A model generated the notes under the pieces. That model worked only from the letters and a program-made list of their open reading frames with translations. It searched no databases and was not told where the DNA came from. A DNA stretch of 64,000 nucleotides. Origin: Pelobates cultripes (lineage: Eukaryota > Chordata > Amphibia > Anura > Pelobatidae). Both the position numbers and the translations under genes were made by a program. Below are positions 33,641 to 45,835 of this stretch, one piece after another. Location: the NCBI GenBank assembly GCA_933207985.1, contig OW240920.1, forward strand, positions 128,523,278 to 128,587,277. Direction: 5' to 3'. Positions within the stretch are counted from its first letter, which is position 1. The number at the start of each line of letters is the position of its first letter.

Positions 33641-34134
33641 AATCTGAATAAGATTAAATATGAGTTAATTTACACAACTGTAATATACTGTTACAACAAA
33701 ACAGTCAAAAGGCAAATATAAATAATTTAATAACTGTGCTCATAAGTGCATACACAGTTGCTAAAATTAACAAATTGCTCTGCTACACATATTTTGTACT
33801 TACAGAGAATTGAAAACAAGCTTACTTCAGCAGTAGCTTTAGCAGACATAAGCGTTGGCCTGACTTTGAAACCAATTAAAGGAACTCTATAGTGTCAGGA
33901 ATTCAAATGTCAATTATTGGTTGGGATATGTAAAAAAAACACCTAATATTAATATTGACAAGGAAGAACAACTATTAGAGAAAATCTGGGTAACACGTTA
34001 ATTATTGGAGATTTTAATTAACCGGAAATAAATTGGGACAGAGGGACTGGTAGTTCAGCAAAGCGAATTCAGCAAAGTTTTTGAACCTGATAAAAGTACC
34101 AACTAGAAAGGTCGCTTTTCTGGATCTGGTTATA

Positions 34135-36187
34135 ACATAGAAACATAGAATGTGACGGCAGATAAGAACCATTCGGCCCATCTAGTCTGCCCAATTTTCT
34201 AAATACTTTCATTAGTCCCTGGCCTTATCTTATAGTTAGGATAGCCTTATGCCTATCCCACGCATGCTTAAACTCCTTTACTGTGTTAACCTCTACCACT
34301 TCAGCTGGAAGGCTATTCCATGCATCCACTACCCTCTCAGTAAAAGTAATACTTCCTGATATTATTTTTAAACCTTTGTCCCTCTAATTTAAGACTATGT
34401 CCTCTTGTTGTGGTAGTTTTTCTGCTTTTAAATATAGTCTCCTCCTTTACTGTGTTGATTCCCTTTATGTATTTAAATGTTTCTATCATATCCCCCCTGT
34501 CTCGTCTTTCCTCCAAGCTATACATGCTAAGATCCTTTAACCTTTCCTGGTAAGTTTTATCCCGCAATCCATGAACCAGTTTAGTAGCCTTTCTCTGAAC
34601 CCTCTCTAAGGTATCAATATCCTTCTGAAGATACGGTCTCCAGTACTGTGTACAATACTCCAAGTGAGGTCTCACCAGTGTTCTGTACAATGGCATGAGC
34701 ACTTCCCTCTTTCTACTGCTAATACTTCTCCCTATACAACCAAGCATTCTGCTAGCATTTCCTGCTGCTCTATTACATTGTCTGCCTACCTTTAAGTCAT
34801 CAGAAATAATCACCCTAAATCCCTTTCCTCAGATGTTGAGGTTAGGACTCTATCAAATATTCTGTACTCTGCCCTTGGGTTTTTACGCCCAAGATGCATT
34901 ATCTTGCACTTATCCACATTAAATGTCAGTTGCCACAACTCTGACCATTTTTCTAGTTTACCTAAATCATTTGCCATTTGGCTTATCCCTCCTGGAATAT
35001 CAACCCTGTTACATATCTTAGTATCATCAGCAAAAAGACATACCTTACCATCAAGACCTTCTGCAATATCACTAATAAAATATTAAAGAGAATGGGTCCA
35101 AGTACAGATCCCTGAGGTACCCCACTGGTGACAAGTCCAAGCTTCGAATATATTCCATTAACTACAACCCTCTGTTGCCTGTCACTCAGCCACTGCCTTA
35201 CCTATTCAACAATATTGGAATCCAAACTTAAAGATTGCAGTTTATTGATAAGCCTTCTATGTGTAACAGTGTCAAAAGCCTTACTGAAATCTAGGTAAGC
35301 AATGTCTACTGCACCACCCTGATCTATAATTTTAGTTACCCAATCAAAAAAATCAATAAGATTTGTTTGGCATGATCTCCCTGAAGTAAACCCATGTTGT
35401 CTCTGATCTTGAAATCCATGTGTTTTTAGATGTTCATCAATCGTATCCTTTAACATGGTTTCCATCACTTTCCCCACTACTGAAGTAAGGCTTACTGGCC
35501 TATAGTTGCCCGACTCCTCCCTATTACCTTTCTTGTAAATGGGTACAACATTCGCTAACTTCCAATCTTCTGGGACTACTCCTGTTAACAATGATTGGTT
35601 AAATAAATCTGTTAATGGTTTTGCTAGTACACCACTAAGCTCTTTTAATAGCTTTGGGGGTGTATTCCATCAGGTCCCATTGACTTATTTGTCTTTACTT
35701 TTGACAGTTGAAATAGAACCTCTTCCTCTGTAAACTCACGTGTAATAAATGACTCATTTATCCTTTTTTCTCAACTGAGGTCCTTTTCCTTCATTTTCAT
35801 CTGTAAATACAGAACAAAAATATTCATTGAGGCAGTCAGCTAGACCTTTATCCTCTTCTACATACTTTCCTTCTTTTGTTTTTAATCTAACTAATCCTTG
35901 TTTTACTTTTCTTTTCTCATTTATGTATCTTAAAAAATGTTTTATCCCCCTTTTTTACTGACTGTGCTATTTTCTCTTCTGTGTGTGATTTGGAAGCTCT
36001 TATAACTTGCTTAGCCTCTTCCTGCCTAATCTTATAGACGCCGTCCCCACCAAGTCTCGGTACCAGGTTCCTGCCTCTCATCCACCCGCGGAGTACCACA
36101 GTGGTTTCTTGAATTTTTTGCTTTTACTGACAAGCCTAATGCAATTTTCTGTTGCCTTCAATAGTGCAACTTTTAAATAATCCCATT
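34135..36187 (-). mobile_element. CR1/Rex-like LINE, 5'-truncated
   Basis: About 2 kb on the minus strand with reverse-transcriptase motifs (see next entry). Its 3' end is the sequence read on the plus strand as ACATAGAATGTGACGGCAGA at 34147, a frequent LINE tail in frogs. At the other side it stops abruptly next to an LTR fragment at 36188. Confidence 0.8.
34337..36150 (-). pseudogene. Reverse transcriptase remnant of CR1/Rex-like LINE
   Basis: From upstream to downstream the minus strand shows an endonuclease-RT linker (36099-35917), the RT motif VPIYKKGNREESGNYRPVSL and LDFSKAFDTV (35591-35202), SGVPQGSVLGPILF near 35110-35140, the catalytic box FADDT near 35025-35045, and the C-terminal region LYRTLVRPHLEYC to ERVQRKATKLV (34813-34337). 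Frameshifts separate these blocks and the endonuclease domain is missing, so it cannot make an active protein. The motif order places it in the jockey superfamily; the exact clade is uncertain. Confidence 0.85.
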
Positions 36188-36343
36188 CCCTTGTATGCAG
36201 TTTGGGAGTTTGGAGCATTCCCTTGTATGCAGTTCGGGAGTTTGGTGTTCTGCAGTAGCTGTGCCTGTATCTCTGGAAGGGGAAGATCTTCTAAATGGCG
36301 GTTTAACCCTTTTAAGCCTGGGGGTGCCGTTACAGAGGGTAAA
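36188..36343 (+). mobile_element. LTR 3'-end fragment
   Basis: The sequence from TTGTATGCAGTTTGGGAG to GGTGCCGTTACA matches the end of the LTRs at 27320-27420 in the same orientation. About 27 bases (CCCTTGTATGCAGTT...) are tandemly repeated at its start. Confidence 0.65.
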
Positions 36344-36400
36344 AAGGAACTGAATTTTAATAGTGCCACACTGGCTTTTTATGACAATCCCCATGCAAGG

Positions 36401-36500
36401 NNNNNNNNNNNNNNNNNNNNNNNNNNNNNNNNNNNNNNNNNNNNNNNNNNNNNNNNNNNNNNNNNNNNNNNNNNNNNNNNNNNNNNNNNNNNNNNNNNNN
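36401..36500. other. Assembly gap (100 N)
   Basis: Exactly 100 undetermined bases, a conventional unknown-size gap, next to a TA microsatellite. Confidence 1.
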
Positions 36501-36566
<66 letters not shown>

Positions 36567-36590
36567 TATACATATATATATATCTATCTC
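36501..36590 (+). repeat. (TA)n microsatellite
   Basis: A long TA run beside the gap, so its true length is unknown. Confidence 0.97.
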
Positions 36591-36627
36591 AAATGGAATT
36601 TTTTTAATGTATTTTTAAAAATACAAT

Positions 36628-36887
36628 ACAAAAATACAAAACCAGGATGCACTCACAGGTCTTAATTAAAGTGAAAAAAAGGTTGTTTTTATTATTCCAT
36701 AAGATGTGTACAAAAAATCAATCGACGTTTCGACCCTGACGGGTGTTTTTCAAGATCAGGGTCGAAACCCCGTCAGGGTCGAAACGTCGATTGATTTTTT
36801 TGTACACATCTTATGGAATAATAAAAACAAACTTTTTTTCACTTTAATTAAGACCTGTGAGTGCATCCTGGTTTTGTATTTTTGTAT
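36628..36887. repeat. Inverted dimer of Penelope-like 3' ends
   Basis: The left arm at about 36628-36750 and right arm at about 36768-36887 are almost perfect mirror images (CAGGATGCACTCACAGGTCT at one side, its complement at the other). At the centre each arm has CGACGTTTCGACCCTGACGG or its complement, the GAAACGTCG motif of Penelope-type ends. Confidence 0.85.
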
Positions 36888-37396
36888 ATTTTTGACGTTT
36901 AGGATAGAGCACCCAGGCAAGATATCTCTATATACTTCTAGAAGGAGAGTGCCAAGTTTCTACTTTTTTATTATATATATATGCACATACATATAACCAA
37001 AGCTCAGGGGTATTACTGTACGGATAGATACAGAAACAGTCTGTTACAAATTCATCAAGTACATTTATATAAAAGAAACTAGATATATTATCCGTGTATA
37101 AAATATATGAAAAAGTAACTGAAATTTTTTTTAATAAAAAGATGTGATATAAGAATAACAATGATATACATGGTATCCTGTCAGGGTCCTCAAGGTCATT
37201 TTTTTTTCAAATTGTAGTTTGTCTAGATGAGTGTACCTGGGATCTAACCCAGGGATCTTAACATTTTCTTTAAAAAGTATATCTATTAACTATAATTTCA
37301 CATTTAGGGGCAGCTGTCCAGTGTATTGATAAAATAATTGGAAAGAACTTTAATGAGTCACCATAGATGCTATTTGATTCAATAATGCACATTTAA

Positions 37397-37516
37397 CCCC
37401 TTAAGGACATAGCTTCAGAAGCTGTACATACACTTAAAGGACACAAGCAATTCTTGAATTTTTTGCTGTATGTGTTCAACAGCAATCTGCATTTTTCTTT
37501 TTGCACCAACACATAT
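37397..37516 (+). mobile_element. TTAA-type element, left end
   Basis: It starts TTAACCCCTTAAGGACATAG and continues CTTCAGAAGCT, matching the start of the element at 54009. The element is interrupted by LTR-related sequence and resumes near 39207. Confidence 0.65.
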
Positions 37517-39206
37517 TGTGGCGGACCACCTGGCACCCCGACTGGGTGCCTCCGCCAATCGATGCTTCCTAGTGCTCACCGAGTACTTCCAAGCACTCCA
37601 CCAGACACCAAAACCACCATAGTCCCCACAGCCAGCGTTACAGTTTGGTTGGGGTCTCACTGTCCATCACCCACCCTGGACCCAGCCTTATATGCAACTC
37701 CCCATGCAAGGGGTTTCCGGGTTTCATATTCCAGGGGCATTCCCCACTGCACCTGAGAGGATACTATATAAACATACACATAATTACATTAACTCCAGTA
37801 CATTCCCACACAAAACAGGTAACCCTGTCTTTGTGCCTGAGAGATAATTGTGTTAGGAACTGTACTAAACTCAATTATCTCAAGGCACATAAAACATACA
37901 TTCAAACGATGTAGCGGAGAGCTAGTATTTCATAGCCTACCTCCACTTGTAGATCCCAGTGCGGCTCAGGAACAAGTAATTATAAATCCATAGGCAAGGT
38001 ATCCAGCAGGTAAAACAATAGAGCAGTATCCCAACAGCACTCCCAATAACTGGACAACACACAGTATCAGGAGCATAACTAAAGATTTATTCACACAGTG
38101 GCCTTATAAAGCATGCTCCCATGCAAGGGAGGGATTTACAGTCATTAATACAGTAGCCAATCCTGTTCTGGTAACCTCCCACACATCTCCTCCCCTCAGC
38201 CTGCATCATAAGCCCCTTATCCAGGACACCAATTCCCCCCGTTTCTGGATGTACCCCTAAACCTAGGGGTACCGCTTTAAATTATACATCCCCTGGTAGC
38301 CCTGATCTGGGTGAACAACATATCCAAAAATCACCCAGATCAGACCAGGGGTTCGGGAAATTTATGGAGGGAATAAAATGACCGACCGCGCTGGAAAGAA
38401 TAGCCGAATTGGGTTCCATGCGATGGGGCCCTGTGGTCGGTCCTGGAACAAGGGAATGAATCACACGAAAGCCTCCATTACAGAGACTAGGGAAGGTTCG
38501 CCTGAATCCCCTCGTTCGGTTGTTTCTGTCTACCGAATGAGGGGCCGTTCGGTAGTTTGGAACCGAACGGACCGGGCTTGTGGAGTTCTCAGCGGTGTTC
38601 GCCTAGTCGAGTGTCCGATTTGAGTTCCAGACACTCGACGGCAAAACACCGCTGTTTGGGAGTTTTAAAATGCCCGCCGCCACGTGTTCGTTTCCCGAAT
38701 GGCGGCCAGCCCCGAGAACAAAGGACTACTGTACAGCTTGTCAATTACCCGTTCACAACAATGTTGCAACGGGTAATTGAAGGCACACTTCACACCGGGG
38801 AGGTCTGACTGTTCAGTAGTTTCATTCCCTTATTTCCCTTATATTAGAATGATTCTACCGAACAATCAGACGAATACAGTACATTATTACACATATAACT
38901 TGTCAATTAGACGAATGCAGTTAAAACCAATACAATTCTCAGGACAACCCAGTGCCATCCGCTACAAATGATATCCCGAAAGAACCCCAAAACACATGGA
39001 AACCCCACAAAAGTCACACTCCCTGATAGCGCCGATCTGAGGGAACAACATATCCAAAAATGACCCAAAAATTACCCTGGAGCTTGATCACCTTGTTCGT
39101 GGGAATGTTTCTACCGAACAGTGCCCTTCTAAGTTGTGTAGAAACGAACGCAGGCGATGTGCAGTGTTCGGGAGTTTCTGTGTCGGATTTCAGTTCCATG
39201 AGAACA
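37517..39206 (-). mobile_element. LTR-derived block with nested solo LTR
   Basis: It begins TGTGGCGGACCACC and contains, outside the inner LTR, further sequence of the same LTR group (ACAACATATCCAAAAATGACC near 39050). Borders are uncertain; no clean target duplication was found for the outer block. Confidence 0.45.
37910..38966 (-). mobile_element. Solo LTR (second)
   Basis: It starts TGTAGCGGAGAG and ends CATCCGCTACA, so it is TG to CA on both ends. It is flanked by AACGA (37905-37909) and AATGA (38967-38971), which match at four of five bases. Internal blocks such as TGGATGTACCCCTAAACCTA and CAATTACCCGTT align with the solo LTR at 8745-10011. Confidence 0.8.
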
Positions 39207-39955
39207 CTATTTACCTAAGGTTATTATTATAGTTTATACCTAGCCATTTTATCGCCAAACTCTGCTAAATATTGTAGTAAAATTGCGTTGTTTTTTTTCA
39301 GTTTTTTTTACATAAACACATAGAACAAGGGGTTTTTTTACGTGTATTTTGCAAAGTTGATGCATGCTACTCCTGTACAAAACCCCATATTGTGTTCAGC
39401 TACATCTGCTGAGTACAACAGTATCCCCATTGCATGCCTTTGCCACTATTCTGCGAAGCTACAATGCCAGGCTTTTTCAGTTTAAATGGTAAAAATTTAC
39501 ATAGATGCATAGACCCCTCCTGCCACAAAAGGTAAGCAGGAATAGGGCCATTGGTAAATTATAAGAAATTATAATAAAAACAATGAGCTGCACAGTCTAT
39601 AGTCTTTTAAAACTAAAAATTATCAGAGAAACTGCTATGTTTATAAATGGGTTAATCCAGCCTCCAAAGCCTCTAGTGGCTGTCTCATTGACAGCCGCTA
39701 GAGCCGTTTGCGTGCTTCTCACTGTGAAAATCACAGTGAGAAGACGCCAGCGTCCATAGGAAAGCATGCGCGCATGCGCATTCAGCCGAAGAGGAGGAGG
39801 AGAGCTCCCAGCCCGGCGCTGGAAAAAGGTAAGTTTAACCCCTTTCCTCGCCATCCAGCCCGGCGGGAGTGGGACCCTGAGGGTGGGGGCACCCTAAGGG
39901 CACTATAGTGCAAGGAAAACGAGTATGTTTTCCTGGCACTATAGTGGTCCTTTAA
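39207..39955. mobile_element. TTAA-type element remainder and TTAA MITE end
   Basis: 39207-39590 resembles 54541-54800 (TTTACCTAAGGTTA, GCTAAATATTG, ACATCTGCTGAGTA). The following block to TTAA 39952-39955 ends GGCACTATAGTGGTCCTTTAA and is the right part of the MITE family seen at 16516. Confidence 0.6.
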
Positions 39956-40214
39956 TGATGCTAGCAGAGGTTGAGTTGCACCAGCACCGGAGCGGCAAAA
40001 TTCAGGATATGCAATGTTTCACATACAGACTCCGGGCACCACGACCACTTCAAATCACTGAATGGGTACTTACTTCCATGATTGGCAATATATTTCCCTT
40101 TTTTTTTTTTTTAAGATGACTACATGCTATATTTAATTTTTCATGTGTCGTCACATAAAGTCAATATATGCATTGCATTAATAAAAACAGAAATAATGTC
40201 TTTGTGAAACTTAC

Positions 40215-40472
40215 ACGGTATCTTGAATTCTGTTCCATTTTCGAAAGATCCAATATGTGTATGCACAATGCAGCTATAATATCCACAGTCTGATCTATCC
40301 GCTTTCTTGATACTAAGAAACCTAAGGTCTTCGTGGCTGCAATCTGATGAAATCGGCTTTCCGTCTTTCACCCAAGTTATGATTTCATATTCTCCATTGA
40401 ATGAACACTGAAATTGGGCCGCAGCATTTGAATGTTGAAATGAAGCTGTCACGTGAAGATCAGAAATAGGAT
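40215..40472 (-). CDS. Second Ig domain (C2-like) exon
   Basis: This exon of 86 codons lies between a TTTTTCATTAG acceptor and a GTAAGT donor, phase 1-1. It shows a normal Ig core: Cys23 (QFQCSF), Trp34 (ITWVKDG) and Cys68 in the signature DCGYYSC. Two further cysteines, 45 and 63, could form a second disulfide. One sequon, N79-G-T, lies near the membrane-proximal end. It joins in frame to the V-like exon upstream and to the first TM exon downstream. Domain pairs of V then C2 type are common in CD2/SLAM-like receptors, and this one resembles their membrane-proximal domain. Classic CD47 does not have this second domain. Confidence 0.82.
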
Positions 40473-40642
40473 CTAATGAAAAAGGAAAACACAAAACAAT
40501 ATTAATGTTACTCATCTACCACAACAATACAGTCATGGTTACACATCATTCTCAAATGGTGTGAATATCGAAGTCTCTTTTAAGTAAATCCTGAAAACTT
40601 AACTCCAAATTCTAGAAACATAATCACACGTATAAGGGTAGT

Positions 40643-40721
40643 TTAACCCCTTAAGGACACGACGTGTGTGACATGTCCTGATTCCCTTTTATTCCAGAAG
40701 TTTGGTCCTTAAGGGGTTTAA
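40643..40721. mobile_element. Palindromic TTAA MITE (third copy)
   Basis: TTAACCCCTTAAGGACACG to GGTCCTTAAGGGGTTTAAA, in reverse orientation to the copies at 17591 and 19573. Confidence 0.83.
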
Positions 40722-41750
40722 AAGTCATCATACATGCCTGACCCGGCCTTCTTAATGTGTCAACACACGTACACCTACCCAACAAGTGCCAGAAATATTA
40801 GGGTAACAATGACAAAAACAAATGAAGCCAGAAAAGCTGGGTTCTAATTCCAATCTTGGACTGATTCAGTGCGGTTAGGAGCCACAGCAATGCACAGTGT
40901 CAGTTGCACTGTGCAAAGCTGGTTGTGGTGCAAAGTGTGTCATCACTCATTGATCTGCCGTTGAAATAGCAGTCAATAACCTGCCCACAGTAAATACAAA
41001 AACATGGCAACAAATAGGGATAGAACTAAGCCAGCAAGAAACCAAAATTGGATTCACTGCCCCGGAATTGCGCAGGGCATGATTCATTGTTTCACCATAG
41101 ATGGTGATGTGTGTAGTGCATACATGGAATGATTACCTAGTAGAGGTGGTATTGCTGACTCCAGGACTGGAAGGCTTAATTTGGCGGGACTACTACCCTA
41201 AATGTTCCATAGCTTTTTCTTTCTTTGAGGCCAGGCCCCTAAGCTGTCCCCCTAGAGCCAAGTGTAAAAATCTCTGTACCAGGTGTACAACAACATATAG
41301 GGACCTTTTTCTGAATTCATTTATATAAATTTGGGTTTAAATCAAGGTGAGATGTGAGGTGACAGCAAATCGGGATCTATTGAGCCACTCCTACCCCTCC
41401 TTCTGAATCAGCTTTGAAACTTGGGTGAGATGGGTGCAAAGGAAAGGATACAAAATATTTGAGATAAATGACCGTTGTACACACTTGGTCCAAGAGAGCC
41501 TCGCAGAGTGAGGATCTAGGATTTATTGTTAAATGACTACTTTTTATTTTCATCTGTTTACTGGTGTAATTCATTTTCTTATCTATTTTCTATGTGCACA
41601 TTGTGACTATTTTTGTTCATAATTCCCTCCTTAAGCCTTGCCTTTGTCTGGTAAAGAATAGTATTACCTTAAGAGACCTATTTTAGAGTTTTTTTTCATA
41701 GTTATTTTGCTTGTGTTTTGTGGGTTTTTAAAATCTAATTTGGTTATGTA
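40722..41750. other. Intron 1 side, no recognised feature
   Basis: This stretch lies between the V-like and second Ig exons. No further exon or clear repeat was recognised. Confidence 0.35.
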
Positions 41751-42030
41751 GAGTGATAGCTGATCGTTCTAAGCCAATGACCTCTTACACCCTCTCTCAC
41801 TCTTACACTGGGGAGGAAGGCCGACTACTTCATCTCTTCTTCTCCTGCTTCTGGGGGAGAGGTGTCTCTTACATCCTCTCCCTAAAGCTCCCCCTGTTGC
41901 TTGCGAGTGGTACCAACTACCTCCTCTTCCCAGAGCTCCTTTTGCTGCTGGGAAAAGGTGTTTCCTGCACGCTCCTCCTGAAAGTCACTCTGCTATGGGG
42001 AGAGAAGCCTACATTGTGATCTGGTCCCAT
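41751..42030. other. Possible diverged interior of the LTR element group
   Basis: It has repeated CTCCTCTTCCCAGAGCTCC / CTGCTGGGAAAAGGTGT units that resemble, in antisense, the 48-base repeats at 27785-28175. The resemblance is loose. Confidence 0.3.
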
Positions 42031-42099
42031 TAACAAGGAATCATCCCGCCACTTTCTACTGACTGTAACAGAGCTCCTTTACTCAGGCTGAGTACCTTG

Positions 42100-42425
42100 C
42101 GAAAGAAAATCTATAGTGTTTGGAATACAAAGCTGTAGTCCTAACACTATAGTGCCATCTGGACCCCCCCCCCCTCAGCAAAAACAAAAAAACCTTTATT
42201 TACTCACCAGATTCCAGCAACAATTTCCCTCGGCGCTGTATCATGGTCCCCATTCTCCAATGTCATTCGACTTTGGTGGGAAATAATGCACATGCGCTGT
42301 GAGCGCACTAGGCCTTCCACACGAGAGGTGGAGTTAGTCCTGCAATGTTTTACATTGCTGGACTAAGGGTAATCGGGACACTTTAATGAGATTAGGTGGT
42401 ATGGGTGCCTATAGTGTCCCTTTAA
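42100..42425. mobile_element. TTAA MITE, right end clear
   Basis: It contains AACACTATAGTGCC and ends CCTATAGTGTCCCTTTAA with TTAA at 42422-42425. The left end is unclear, near 42100. Confidence 0.55.
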
Positions 42426-43799
42426 GGGAGCTTCCTCACTGCTACCAGGGGACTCTGAGGCGCTTCACACCTAGTCGCTGAAACTGGACGAGGGGTCTCT
42501 GAGGACCTCTTCCACTGACAAGGCTGTAGTGATTATAGCTCTTTGCAGTGGTTATATCTCTCCTTTTGCTCTGGATGCCTTCCTGCCTGTACAGAAGTGG
42601 TGATTATACCTTCCCCCTCACATTAGTCGAGACTGAATGTAGGGGGTAGAATTACACCTTTATTGCTCACACATCTATTCTATATAGATTAAATTTGGAT
42701 TATGCCACTCTGTCTGTGGTCTTAATTGTGTTAGTCCCAGCTAACAAGATAGACTCCTCACTGTGTCCTCATAGAGCCATGATGTGCAAAAGTCCACCAG
42801 AACCCCTCTTTGACTGGCCTCCAAGCCCCTCCATGAGCCAGGGGCACAGAGTTTGTCAGATAGAAAATAAAAACATTAAAGCTGTGGTGCTCAAGTTGAT
42901 GTTAGGCATAACTCTGTATTTCTTTCTCGCATTAAAAAAAAAAAGAAAGATTTAAAAAAATAAATAAAAACCTTGCGGTACTCCAGATGCTGGATGTGGC
43001 CCCAACTCCTCGCAAATACCATGTGTAAAAGAAATAATGTGATCCAGGCACTCAGCAGCAATGTAACTGAATCCGGTCAAAACAAATTGGTTAAGCATGT
43101 TCCGGCAATCAAAATACTCAAGCAGATGTTTATTGCATTAGGTGATATTTATTTTTAATTGAGAAATGTCACTGGCACTTTCACTGGTCATAATTTCCTA
43201 ATGAATTTATTGAAACCTAGTTCTGTTTGTTGTAAGCGTGCAGACAAGTGTTTCAAAACGTTATATGTAAAATGAGATTAGACTGATATTTAACACTCTA
43301 AAAAAAAAAGACCGTAAGGTTTTCTCATGATGAATGAATATGTTTTTCTATGAAACAACCACATTTTGGTTTACTCTTGTTGGAAATCAATGTCATGCGA
43401 TGAATGAAATGTACTTTCGAATGGTGGAATGAAAATAGTAAATGTAAAATAAATGAGAGTAATCAGGTGATGAAACGTAAATCATACATAAAAGGAACGA
43501 ACAACCAAAGTGCCAGGAATATGCTGGCACTGTCCACAGTAGGTCAGTGCCACCTTAACAGCATTATGGGCCCCAGGGCAAAGCAGTGCACCTGCCTACA
43601 CAACCACTTACAGGAATAAAAATGTAAATTATCGATAAAATCAAGCTTATATTTATTGGTACCTCCAACAAATGCAATACATACATACAAACAATGCAAA
43701 CACACAGACTGCTGAATGCACACAGAGGCAGCAGAATATACACACACAAATACATACAAATACTGCTGAATTCATACACACAGACTTCAAAACACAAAG

Positions 43800-44187
43800 A
43801 CTGCTATATACACAAACAGACAGCAGTGAGGGGTGCAATGTGCATGTGTGAGAGATGCAGTGTGTGTGTGTGTGTGTGTGAGGGGTGCAGTGTGTATGGG
43901 AGGGGTGCAATGTGTGTGAGAGATCAGTGTGTGTGTGTGAGGGGTGCAGTATGTGTGTTAGGGGTGCTGTATGTGAGGGATGCAGTGTATGTGAGTGGTG
44001 CTGTGTGAATGTGTGAGGGGTGCAGTGTGTGCGAGGAGTGCTGTGAGTGTGTGATGCATGCTGTGTGTTAGGGGTACTGTGTGTATGTGAGTGGTGCAGT
44101 GCGTGTCAGGAATCCAGTGTGTGTGCGCGCGAGGGGTGCAGTGTGCGCGAGGTGTGCAGTGTGTGCAAGGGGTGCGGTTTGTAAAGG
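43800..44187 (+). repeat. Degenerate TG/GAGGGGTGCAG repeat
   Basis: Irregular units built on GTGTGTGAGGGGTGCAGTG. It resumes after the nested insertion at 45000-45220. Confidence 0.9.
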
Positions 44188-44195
44188 GGTGCGGT

Positions 44196-44985
44196 CAGTG
44201 GTGTATCCTGGTTTTGTGCTGCCCTAGGCAGGACAAAACTCAGGCACCCACCCCCCGCGCGCTACCCCCACACGCGCAACCGCCACCCAACCCTTCACCC
44301 CTGCTCCGCCTTTTAAATACACACACACACATTCACTGACAGATACGCATTCACTAGCTAACAGAAACACACACTCACTAACAAACACACACACTCACAG
44401 GCAAACACACACACACACACTAACAGGCAAACACACACACACTAACAGACAGAGACACACACACTAACAGACACACACACTAACACTAACATACACACAC
44501 ACTAACAGACACACACACTAACACTAACATACACACACACACTAACAGACACACACACTAACACTAACATACACACACACACACACACACTAACATCCAC
44601 ACACACACACTAACAGACACACACACACTAACAGACACACACTAACAGACACACACACACTAACAGATACACACACACACACTAACACACACTCATGTGT
44701 TTTTTGTTTTTTTATTTAACCCCCCCAGCCTCCTTACCTTTGGGAATGCTGGGGGGGGATCTTCCTCTCCCTGGGGTCCTGGGGTCCAGTGGCTGCAGGG
44801 CGGGCGGGCGGCGAGGGAGCTGAGCAGAGCGCTAGGGGAAGAGCTCCCTCGCCGCCCGCCCACCCGCTCGGCATGTCTGTTAGCCGTGAGGCTAACTAGG
44901 CATTTGGGGGCGGCTTTTTTGCCGCCCCCTGAAAAATGCCGCCCAAGGCAAATGCCTTGTTTGCCTCACGGCTAATACGCCCCTG
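44196..44985. mobile_element. Nested hAT-type element
   Basis: It starts CAGTGGTGTATCCTGG and ends GGCTAATACGCCCCTG, flanked by the perfect 8-base duplication GGTGCGGT (44188-44195 and 44986-44993). It contains a long (CACACACTAACAGA)n tract and no coding region. Confidence 0.9.
44320..44695 (+). repeat. (CA)n / CACACACTAACAGA minisatellite
   Basis: Tandem units of about 14-30 bases inside the nested hAT element. Confidence 0.93.
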
Positions 44986-45298
44986 GGTGCGGTTTGTAAA
45001 GAGGTGCTGTTTGTGTGAGGGGTTGCTTGTGTGTATCTGAAGGGTTGAATGTGTGTGTGTGTGAAGGGGTGCACTGTGTGTGATGGGTGTGCTAGGGGTG
45101 CAGTGTGTGTGTGAGGGGAGCAGTGTGTGTGAGGGGTGCAGTGTGTGTGAGTGTAGCTGTATATTTGTGAGCGGTGCTGTATGTGTGAAAGGTACTATGT
45201 GAGTGGGAGGGTGCATGTGGATTTTTGTTGTTATTTTTATTTAAAATACATTTTAAAAAGCGTCATGTTCACTCACCCCTCTTCTTACCTTTGGTGAA

Positions 45299-45440
45299 GG
45301 AAGGGGGACACTGCCAGCCCTGGTGGTCCGGTGGTTAGTACTATAGAGACATAGCCTGCAGCCCCTCTGAAGGAGGGGGGACACTGCCAGCCCTGGTGGT
45401 CCGGTAGTGAGTACTATAGAGTTATAGCATGCAGCTCCTC
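45299..45440 (+). repeat. ~72-base tandem duplication
   Basis: GGGGGACACTGCCAGCCCTG and TGGTCCGGT followed by AGTACTATAGAG occur twice in a row, in the hAT element's right part. Confidence 0.8.
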
Positions 45441-45699
45441 TGGCTGCAGGCTGACTTCACTCTTCCTGCAAGAGCAAATTATCTCCCCTGTCGGCCTGAC
45501 ACATGGCCAACGTTGTGGGGTCCCCATGCTTGTGGGGCCCCCGGATAAGGGCCCAGCATGCCCATGCGCTAAGACAGCCCTGCAGTAGGTAGTCAAACCA
45601 TTTTGGTGCGGTTTGACCACTCACATGGATCCCCTGCACCATATCGGGTCTTCTCCTGCAGAAGAAGCTATATATATATATATATATATGTCTCTATAT

Positions 45700-45835
45700 C
45701 AGGGGTAGGCAACCTTCAGCACTCTTGATGTTTTGGACTACATTTTCCCTGATGCTTTACCAGTATTAGGGCTGTAATAGCACTATGGGAGATATAGTCC
45801 ACAACATATGGAGTGTCGAAGGTTGCCTACCCCTG
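45700..45835. mobile_element. hAT-type palindromic MITE
   Basis: CAGGGGTAGGCAACC to GGTTGCCTACCCCTG. Same family as 20042-20176. The flanks CTCTATAT and CCCTATAG match at six of eight bases, so the insertion is older. Confidence 0.82.

Larger units (their letters stand above)
43545..45582. mobile_element. hAT-type element, hosting another hAT
   Basis: It starts CAGTGCCACCTTAACAGCA and ends GCGCTAAGACAGCCCTG, and is flanked by a perfect 8-base duplication CAGTAGGT (43537-43544 and 45583-45590). The interior is mainly TG-type simple repeat. There is no transposase. A second hAT element is inserted at 44196-44985. Confidence 0.85.

Noticed and set aside
36152..36665. Frames across the second gap and TA repeat
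   Set aside because: They are built of gap bases and a Tyr-Ile repeat from the TA microsatellite.
43653..44339. Open frames rich in Val-Cys or His-Thr
   Set aside because: They are translations of the TG/CA simple repeats in the hAT element.
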